Source: Oscillospiraceae bacterium
Lineage (GTDB): Bacteria > Bacillota > Clostridia > Oscillospirales > Ruminococcaceae
Assembly: GCA_017461245.1 (NCBI GenBank)
Contig: JAFTYW010000017.1
Span: forward strand, 1 to 64,000
DNA length: 64,000 bases
Direction of reading: 5' to 3'
The notes under the pieces are model-generated. The model ran no database searches. It saw nothing but the letters and a program-made list of their open reading frames with translations, and was not told where the DNA came from. This document shows, one piece after another, positions 58,731 to 64,000 of the stretch. Both the position numbers and the translations under genes were made by a program. Position 1 is the stretch's first letter, and each line of letters begins with the position of its first letter.

Positions 58731-59645
58731 ATGAGCCTTAAAAAACAGCAAAAAAGAGCCTTGATTTTAGCAAAAAACATTGCTTTGACTATCATCGGTA
58801 CGCTCACACTCGCTTTCGGCAGTTCAATTTTTATAATCCCCTTTGACCTTGTTTGCGGCGGGGTCACGGGAACTGCCATTGTCTTAAACCGACTGCTAAG
58901 CATTCCCGCCTTAAGCGTTTCGACCCTTATAACGATATTGACCTGGGCGTTGTTTTTTGTGGGACTTTTTGTTTTGGGGCGCTCGTTTGCCTTAAAGACT
59001 CTTTTATCCTCGATAATCTACCCTATCGGCATAAGCTTTTTTTCAAGATTTACCGACCCGGACTTTTTCGGCGGCTTTTTTATTCTTGAGGCCGAGCGTT
59101 ATGGGCAGATCTCGCTTATACTTGCGGCGCTTTTCGGCGGTGTTTTTATCGGGGCAGGCTGCGCTATAACCTTTTTGGGAGGCGGCAGCACAGGCGGCAC
59201 AGACATTATCGCCTTTTCGATATGCAAGTTTGTAAGGAGTCTGCGAAGCTCCTACGTGATTTTTGCAGTCGATGCGCTTATAATAATTTTTGGAATGTTT
59301 GCACTTAAAAACCTTGTGCTTTCCTTACTTGGAATTTTATCGGCGTTTGTCACCGCCATTGTGATAGACAAGCTTTTCCTCGGCGAGTCGGGGGCGTTTA
59401 TTGCGCAGATAGTTTCAGACAAGAGCGGCGAGCTGAGTGAGCGGATAATCGAGGCCCTTGAGCGAACGACCACCTTTTTCGACGTTACGGGCGGCTACAG
59501 CAAAAACGGCAAAAAGCTGATTATGGTGTCCTTTCCCAAGGAGCAGTATGTTGAGCTTATCCGCATTATAAATCAAGTTGACAGCCGAGCCTTTGTAACG
59601 ATCCACCGCGCTCACGAAATTCGCGGCGAGGGCTGGAATAAATAA
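58731..59645 (+). CDS. YitT family membrane protein
   Basis: 304 residues: five to six membrane helices in the first 215 residues (DUF161-type: FIIPFDLVCGGVTGTAIVLN, FGGVFIGAGCAITFLGGGSTGGTDIIAF), then a soluble C-terminal DUF2179-like domain (ERTTTFFDVTGGYSKNGKKLIMVSFPKEQYVELIRIINQVDSRAFVTIHRAHEIRGEGW). Typical length and order. Transport role suspected, substrate unknown. AAAGGAGAGTG before the ATG. Single gene. Confidence 0.9.
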   Translation: MSLKKQQKRALILAKNIALTIIGTLTLAFGSSIFIIPFDLVCGGVTGTAIVLNRLLSIPALSVSTLITILTWALFFVGLFVLGRSFALKTLLSSIIYPIGISFFSRFTDPDFFGGFFILEAERYGQISLILAALFGGVFIGAGCAITFLGGGSTGGTDIIAFSICKFVRSLRSSYVIFAVDALIIIFGMFALKNLVLSLLGILSAFVTAIVIDKLFLGESGAFIAQIVSDKSGELSERIIEALERTTTFFDVTGGYSKNGKKLIMVSFPKEQYVELIRIINQVDSRAFVTIHRAHEIRGEGWNK

Positions 59646-59656
59646 AAAAGTAGAGC

Positions 59657-59682
59657 AAAAAAAGCTCCCTCTGACGAGGGAG
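59657..59682 (-). terminator. Terminator of the HAD gene
   Basis: CTCCCTC and GAGGGAG, loop TGAC, with an A-run on the plus strand (59657-59663), giving a T-run on the minus strand. It lies 80 bases past the HAD stop codon. A second imperfect hairpin, AAAGGTC/GACCTTT, lies at 59691-59723. Confidence 0.75.
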
Positions 59683-59762
59683 GCAATTAAAAAGGTCAGA
59701 TCCTTTCCGAACCCGACCTTTAAAATATCTAAGAGACACTATTTTGCGCTTTCTGCTTTTTG

Positions 59763-60422
59763 TTATTTTACGAGCTTCATTAGGGTTTCGCCGTCGGCTA
59801 TGTAGTGGGTTGCAAGCTTTTCCATTTTGTCCTGGTCAAAGTTAAACTTATCGTAAATTCCGACTGTGTTAAGTCCCATACCGTTTGCAGTTCTGAGAGC
59901 AACGTAGGAATCCTCAAAGACCCAGGTGTTGTCCATATCAGTTCCCAAAACCTCGAGCGCATTGTAATAAATATCGGGCTGGTCCTTGCCCTTGCCGACA
60001 TCGGCGCAGGAAAGAATGGTGTCAAAATACTCATACAGCCCGCAGCGCTCCATAGCATATACTAAAAGCGCCTTGTCGGTTGCGGAGGCAACACACATTT
60101 TAACACCCTTAGCCTTAAGATAGTCAAGAAACTCCTTTACTCCGTCTTTAAGCTCCACCCTATTTACATAGCAGTCTTTAAACACCTCGTTGGCGGTGTT
60201 TAAAAGGTCTGCACCGCTTTCGCCTATCTTAAAGCGCTCGTGATAGTGGTCCATAGCCTCAGCGAGCACCATGGTCCTTATAGCCTTGTCAGCTTCCAAA
60301 TCGGGATAAAATCTCTCGCCGCCGAGGTACCTGTTTCCAAACTCCTCCCAAAGCACGTCCCAAAAAATGAGAGAGTTTATTAATGTTCCGTCCATATCAA
60401 AAATTGCGCCTTTAATGTTCAT
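59763..60422 (-). CDS. HAD-superfamily phosphatase/phosphomutase-like protein
   Basis: 219 residues: motif I FDMDGTLINS, motif II VASATDKA, motif III Lys and KPD-like GKDQPDIYYNALEVLG, motif IV FEDSYVALRTANGMG; helical cap after motif I. Resembles beta-phosphoglucomutase-like and small-molecule phosphatases (HAD subclass IA). The usual KPxPD Lys-Pro is KDQPD here. Eleven bases after the broken ACT-MBL gene, so cotranscribed with it. Substrate not predictable. Confidence 0.88.
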   Translation of the reverse strand: MNIKGAIFDMDGTLINSLIFWDVLWEEFGNRYLGGERFYPDLEADKAIRTMVLAEAMDHYHERFKIGESGADLLNTANEVFKDCYVNRVELKDGVKEFLDYLKAKGVKMCVASATDKALLVYAMERCGLYEYFDTILSCADVGKGKDQPDIYYNALEVLGTDMDNTWVFEDSYVALRTANGMGLNTVGIYDKFNFDQDKMEKLATHYIADGETLMKLVK

Positions 60423-60433
60423 AATATTTATCC

Positions 60434-61093
60434 TTAACTTACTATATAGTCATTTTTATATCCGTGGGCGCCGAAAATTTGCCAGTCGCCCCTACTGAGC
60501 AGGTTGTAAAACGCCTTGCGCTCGGCTGAGCAGAGCGCAGGCGAGGTATCCACCGAGGTCATAAGAATAGGGGCATACCGATTATACTCTGCCTGCTGCT
60601 CGGTAAGGCCCGCAATATTTATGTAAATATCGCCGGTAAATGCTATTCGCTTTTCAAAATCTATAAGCACGATCTCTCCTGGGAGGTGTCCTCCCTGCCC
60701 CTCGTAGACCTCAAAATTAAGGTCACCGAAGTTAAAGACGCCTATGCGTTCGAGCGGCTGACTTTGGGTGTCCTTACTGCCCCAAAGCGCCTCTACCTTA
60801 CTCTTTTCTACCGGCTGATACTCGGTAAGGATCTTACAAATATTGATATACGGCTCATGCAAGGCATTCATTTCGCGAAAACCTTTTCTGCCGTCAAACT
60901 CAGCCTCAAGACAGTCAGCGCTCTTGCGGCTTGCAAGCACCCTGTCAAAAAGCGGGAGCAGTCCGCAATGGTCAACATCGGCGTGGGTGATCAAGACCGT
61001 TTTGGTGATGCTGTCAAACTCTGGCAGCTCTTTTCTGAATATCTCCTGCATTTCATCTCTATAGCAGGCGTAGCCGCTATCAACAAAAAGCAC
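60434..61093 (-). CDS. MBL-fold hydrolase fragment (3' piece of the broken gene)
   Basis: 219 residues from a GTG, MLFVDSGYACYRDEM..., with THADVDHCG, GGHLPGE, FTGD and AHG metal motifs. The frame stays open upstream with family-like sequence (LLIEPPCGSNTAIIKSGGE) but has no ATG, GTG or TTG before this GTG and no ribosome binding site, so it is a downstream part rather than a complete gene. Confidence 0.6.
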   Translation of the reverse strand: MLFVDSGYACYRDEMQEIFRKELPEFDSITKTVLITHADVDHCGLLPLFDRVLASRKSADCLEAEFDGRKGFREMNALHEPYINICKILTEYQPVEKSKVEALWGSKDTQSQPLERIGVFNFGDLNFEVYEGQGGHLPGEIVLIDFEKRIAFTGDIYINIAGLTEQQAEYNRYAPILMTSVDTSPALCSAERKAFYNLLSRGDWQIFGAHGYKNDYIVS

Positions 61094-61172
61094 CTCACCG
61101 CCGCTTTTAATTATCGCGGTGTTACTGCCGCAGGGCGGCTCTATAAGCAGGGTTTCTGTATTTTCGGAGATT

Positions 61173-61634
61173 TTATGGCGGGTAATTCTGGGGGGAGAAT
61201 TTTTCGCCCTTGCACTCCGCCAAAAGCTCGCCGAATCTTCCTATGCTTTCAAAGGTTTTATAGGGCGAAGTCCCCATTTCGTCGAGCGTTTGCATAGCGA
61301 GGTTGGTGTTCACAAGAAGCTTTTCGCGCATTTCATCGCCCAAAGATGCGCTCTCTGCAAGCGCCTGCACAAAGGAATTGTAAAAAATACTGTTATCAAA
61401 AATTTTCTCGGTGTGGTCGTAGTCAATGACCCGCACCCTGCACAGCTTTTGCGCACTCTCTATAAACTGGGATATTTTTTCGGCATCGTCTACATAAAGG
61501 CCCATCTTAAACTGCTGATAGTCGGTTCCGTTTTCCTGCGAGCTTATATATGAAATGTTGAATTTAAACTCATCTATAAGCGAAAGCACATCGGTAACGC
61601 TACCCGGCACATCGCGCAGCATAAACTCAAGCAA
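61173..61634 (-). pseudogene. Middle fragment of the broken ACT-MBL gene
   Basis: Frame holding the second ACT-like domain (LEFMLRDVPGSVTDVLSLIDEFKFNISYISSQENG) and the following helical region (FESIGRFGELLAECKG). Its apparent start lacks a ribosome binding site and family-like sequence continues upstream, so it is not an independent gene. Confidence 0.6.
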
Positions 61635-61921
61635 AACAACACTACTGTCGTTTTTGCCGCTGTGGATATACCCGATCTCTTTAAGTCGGTCATCCGCCTT
61701 TTTAAGCTGCTCGCTCCCTCGGCATCAATAAAAAGTGTATGAGTGTCTATAGCCTTGTTGTAGTTTACTCGGGTTATATTTACGCCCAGCTCAGCAAATG
61801 CCTGACTTGCCTTTAAAAAAGCACCGATATGGTCGGGCATTGTTGTTACATAGGTTTTTCTCATTTTTTCACCTGCTTTGCTCCTTATATTTTGCCTCTT
61901 TTTTCTGCTTTTGTCAAGGTG

Positions 61922-61951
61922 CAAAAAAGCCCTGCGGCAAGCCGCAGGGCT
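61922..61951 (-). terminator. Terminator of the SGNH lipoprotein gene
   Basis: Minus strand: AGCCCTGCGG, loop CTTG, CCGCAGGGCT, then TTTTTG; perfect 10-bp stem. Confidence 0.9.
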
Positions 61952-61959
61952 GATTTTGT

Positions 61960-63531
61960 TTAGTGGGCGTCTAAGAGCTCGCCGTTTACGAGGATTCTGT
62001 TTAAGTAAAACTCTGTCTTTTCAAAGTTTTTATCGTTGGGGTACTTGCTCTGAAGCGCCGATTTATCGGGCATTGCAGAATCCAAGGTAAAGGTCACGGT
62101 GTGCTCACCGTAGGGCAGAGAGTCAATAAAGAAATACTCGACCCTCAACTCCTTATCGTAAACCTTATCGTAAATTTCCAATACACCCTTATCAACGCCA
62201 TCCACAGTTACTTTAAGCTGACCCGAGAAGGAGCTGCCAAGCTCAACAAAGCCAATTTCTGTTCCGCGGAACTTTACAGTTACCGACGAGCCGGGAGTTC
62301 TTGTTCCCTTAAGCTCTTTGATAGTCTTTTTAATTGCGTTTGAGGTTACAGCGTAGCCAAAATCGGTGTAAATGCCGTTTGCATCGAGGGGGCAGGTTAC
62401 CCACTCTCCCGAGAACTTCATTTTTGACCAATCGGTCGACTGCGAAGCGTTTACCCAAGGCGATTTATCGTATGTAGCTGATTTAACGGCGTGATTTTTG
62501 ATGCTATAGCTATCCTTGTCAAAGTTCTTTTCCATATTTACAACGCTTCTCGCTACTGCACCCGCTCCGAGCAAATGTCCCGCCTCAGTGGGATGGGTCT
62601 TATCTGAGGTGTAGAGAATTTTGCGCGGCTCAGCCGCACCATCGAGAACAAGCTCTCCCGCCTCATACATATCGAAAGCCTGCTTTCCAAAGAAAACAGA
62701 GGGAATGTCATAATAATCGGCAATCTTTTCGCTCATTTCGGGGAACGGAGGAAGCTTGCCCTGCGCGTAATGGGTAGCATAATAATTGGTTGCAGAGGTG
62801 TAGATAAAACATATGTCGGTTGTGGGGTCGTTTTCCCAGATTTTGAGCACTATACCCTCAACATGCTTTGCATCTCCGCCGTTTGAGGCGTATTCGACAA
62901 ACACCAAATCGGGATCATACGCCAAAACCTCATCGTCAATGCGGCAAACCCCGAGGTCTGCATTTGTTCCTGCAACAGCAATCTCAATTTCATTTATCTT
63001 GCCCGAATAGTTATTCTCAAAATACTCGGTTGTGAAATTTCTCCAGCCCTTCATCTGTGTTATGCTGCCGCCGATGTAGGCAAGGGTTACCTCCTCGCCC
63101 TTGTGAAGCTTATAAAGGGTGTTGTAGATGCCGCCTCTGTTATAATACTCGTCCTTGTACTTGCTGTTTCTGAAGGTGTAGTCAAGTCTATACTTGGAGT
63201 TGTCCACATCGCTTTCAGAAGATGTGTTGTTGGTGTTGTTATTAGGTCTTACAACGCTTGTTCTGGAGCTTGTGCTTGTGCTCTCTGAACTGGTTTCTAC
63301 CTCATCAGCCTTTGAGCTGATCTCATTGTTGGAGCTTGTTTCTGCCTTAGAGCTTGTTTCCGCTTTGGAGCTCGACTCCTCTTTTGCCTCTGACGAAGCC
63401 TCTGTCGACACAATATCGCTGCTGACAAGGCTCTCATTATCCTTGGGCTTCTCGCCGCAGGCGGCAAAGGACACAAGCATTGCCGCAGCAACAAGACAGG
63501 CCATCACATTTTTAAGCATCTTGATCTTCAT
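61960..63531 (-). CDS. SGNH/GDSL-type hydrolase lipoprotein
   Basis: 523 residues. Signal peptide with lipobox VSFAAC (Cys25), Ser/Glu/Thr-rich linker (about 37-105), SGNH-hydrolase domain with block I Ser in LAYIGGSIT, an Asn-containing VEYASNGGD block and DKTHPTEAGH carrying the catalytic Asp-His, and a C-terminal beta-sandwich (about 395-523, SSVTVKFRGTEIGFVELGSSFSGQLKVTVDG). The family deacetylates polysaccharides or cleaves esters at the cell surface. ATG after AAGGGG. The next gene upstream is a paralogue over the C-terminal domain, giving a tandem pair. Substrate unknown, plant or host glycan esters being typical. Confidence 0.88.
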   Translation of the reverse strand: MKIKMLKNVMACLVAAAMLVSFAACGEKPKDNESLVSSDIVSTEASSEAKEESSSKAETSSKAETSSNNEISSKADEVETSSESTSTSSRTSVVRPNNNTNNTSSESDVDNSKYRLDYTFRNSKYKDEYYNRGGIYNTLYKLHKGEEVTLAYIGGSITQMKGWRNFTTEYFENNYSGKINEIEIAVAGTNADLGVCRIDDEVLAYDPDLVFVEYASNGGDAKHVEGIVLKIWENDPTTDICFIYTSATNYYATHYAQGKLPPFPEMSEKIADYYDIPSVFFGKQAFDMYEAGELVLDGAAEPRKILYTSDKTHPTEAGHLLGAGAVARSVVNMEKNFDKDSYSIKNHAVKSATYDKSPWVNASQSTDWSKMKFSGEWVTCPLDANGIYTDFGYAVTSNAIKKTIKELKGTRTPGSSVTVKFRGTEIGFVELGSSFSGQLKVTVDGVDKGVLEIYDKVYDKELRVEYFFIDSLPYGEHTVTFTLDSAMPDKSALQSKYPNDKNFEKTEFYLNRILVNGELLDAH

Positions 63532-63550
63532 CTTTTTAACCCCTTAAATA

Positions 63551-64000
63551 TTATTTATTTATATCCAAAAGCTCGCCATTTAAAAGAATTCTACCTAAGT
63601 AAAACTCGTTTCTTTCAAAGGCTTTGTCAGTCGGATTTTTGCTTTGCAGAGCCGACTTATCGGGCATCTCGGAGTCCAGAGTAAAGGTCACCGTATGCTC
63701 GCCGTCGGGTAGCTCTTTTATAAAATAATACTGATGGCGGATATACGCGCCGTAATATTTATTGTAAAGCACCAGCTTTTTGTCAAGCTCGGCACCGTCC
63801 ACGATAACTTTGAGCTGACCCGAATACTGACCACCAGCCTCAAAAACTCCTACATGAGTTCCGCGAAATTTCACCGTTACAGACGAGCCTGCCGTTTTTG
63901 TCCCTTGCATATCGGGGAACACCTTTTTAAAGGTGTCTAAATAGTCGCCCGTGTAGTCGTAGTTTTTAAATTCGCCGTTTTGAAGGCTGCAATCAAACCA
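63551..64000 (-). CDS. Paralogous SGNH-type secreted protein, 5' truncated by the window edge
   Basis: The frame is open to base 64000 and the 149 visible residues match the end of the neighbouring lipoprotein: WFDCSLQNGEFKNYDYTG corresponds to WVTCPLDANGIYTDFGYA, and TAGSSVTVKFRGTHVGVFEAGGQYSGQLKV to its beta-sandwich, ending RILLNGELLDINK against RILVNGELLDAH. The catalytic domain would lie beyond the window. A GTG at 63922 is not the real start. 19 bases separate its stop from the next start, so the two are cotranscribed. Confidence 0.85.
   Translation of the reverse strand, partial: WFDCSLQNGEFKNYDYTGDYLDTFKKVFPDMQGTKTAGSSVTVKFRGTHVGVFEAGGQYSGQLKVIVDGAELDKKLVLYNKYYGAYIRHQYYFIKELPDGEHTVTFTLDSEMPDKSALQSKNPTDKAFERNEFYLGRILLNGELLDINK

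Larger units (their letters stand above)
60434..61864 (-). pseudogene. ACT domain-metallo-beta-lactamase gene broken by two frameshifts
   Basis: Start ATG at 61864 (AGGTGAAAAA upstream; MRKTYVTTMPDHIGAFLKAS). Frame 1 reads a first ACT domain (RVNYNKAIDTHTLFIDAEG), then is lost near 61715-61720, where GAGGGAGCGAGCAG appears to lack one base. Frame 2 continues EQLKKADDRLKEIGYIHSGK through a second ACT-like domain to KFSP, and is lost at the C-tract 61188-61193 (one extra C). Frame 3 continues ITRHKISENTETLLIEPPCG into an MBL-fold hydrolase (THADVDHCG metal site, GGHLPGE, FTGD, GAHG). Reading across both indels restores a single protein of about 475 residues. Either a decaying gene or two sequencing/assembly errors. 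Confidence 0.75.

Noticed and set aside
61574..61924. Independent 116-residue gene at the ACT locus
   Set aside because: Family-like sequence stops at the indel near 61717 and continues in another frame, so it is the broken 5' part of one gene.

Overview
The window looks like chromosome from a spore-forming, strictly anaerobic, gut-type member of the Clostridia (Oscillospiraceae/Ruminococcaceae-like). Reasons: germination genes spoVAC, spoVAD and spoVAE, clostridial AdhE, a ferredoxin-dependent 2-oxoacid oxidoreductase, T-box leaders, a GH112 phosphorylase typical of gut bacteria, and Ser-rich lipoproteins. There are no tRNA, rRNA, transposase or CRISPR genes. Both edges cut a gene: rpsT at the left and a secreted-hydrolase paralogue at the right.

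1-16.7 kb, mixed region: rpsT, spoVAD-spoVAE, an XRE regulator divergent from a small protein across a perfect 32-bp palindrome, orphan eutH, an RsgI-like lipoprotein, an SDR plus type I dehydroquinase-like pair divergent from an AraC regulator, a Cys-rich membrane protein, spoVAC (separated from spoVAD/E by 6.5 kb), an OppA-like lipoprotein, adhE under a Rex-like site followed by an APH-fold kinase, a GH112 phosphorylase and an MmcQ/YjbR protein. Modular palindromic repeats (TGTAGGG...CCCTACA) occur here and recur to about 32 kb.

16.8-26.2 kb, minus strand: one aromatic amino acid operon, aminotransferase-pheA-aroB-aroC-aroE/K fusion-aroQ-aroA-tyrA-aroF. It starts behind a sigma-A promoter, a 25-codon leader peptide with Phe and Tyr runs, and an intrinsic terminator, which is the layout of ribosome-mediated attenuation.

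26.4-40.7 kb, minus strand: the most striking part. Three T-box leaders, each with its own TTGACA-17-TATAAT-type promoter, carry specifier codons that I read as CUC (Leu), GUA (Val) and AUC (Ile). Each controls a different acyl-CoA synthetase. The Leu unit is a LeuA-like protein with an altered metal motif, a TIM-barrel/acyl-CoA synthetase fusion and an amidohydrolase. The Val unit is an HTH-cupin-acyl-CoA synthetase, a P-loop NTPase and a four-subunit VOR-type 2-oxoacid:ferredoxin oxidoreductase. The Ile unit is a second HTH-cupin-acyl-CoA synthetase. My inference is salvage of branched-chain fatty acids (isovalerate, isobutyrate, 2-methylbutyrate) into Leu, Val and Ile by activation and reductive carboxylation, switched on by uncharged tRNA.

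40.7-46.0 kb: argC-argJ-argB-argD-argF behind a consensus promoter and an ARG-box-like palindrome. 46.1-50.1 kb: a 1273-residue surface protein with a vWA domain. 50.1-58.6 kb: a complete histidine operon, hisR-Z-G-D-C-B-H-A-F-IE-K, led by a YerC/HisR-type TrpR-fold regulator whose own promoter holds an inverted repeat. 58.7-64 kb: a YitT membrane protein, a HAD phosphatase, an ACT-MBL gene broken by two single-base indels, and two tandem SGNH-type lipoprotein genes. Four amino acid pathways thus sit side by side, each with its own control: leader-peptide attenuation, T-boxes, ArgR and HisR.
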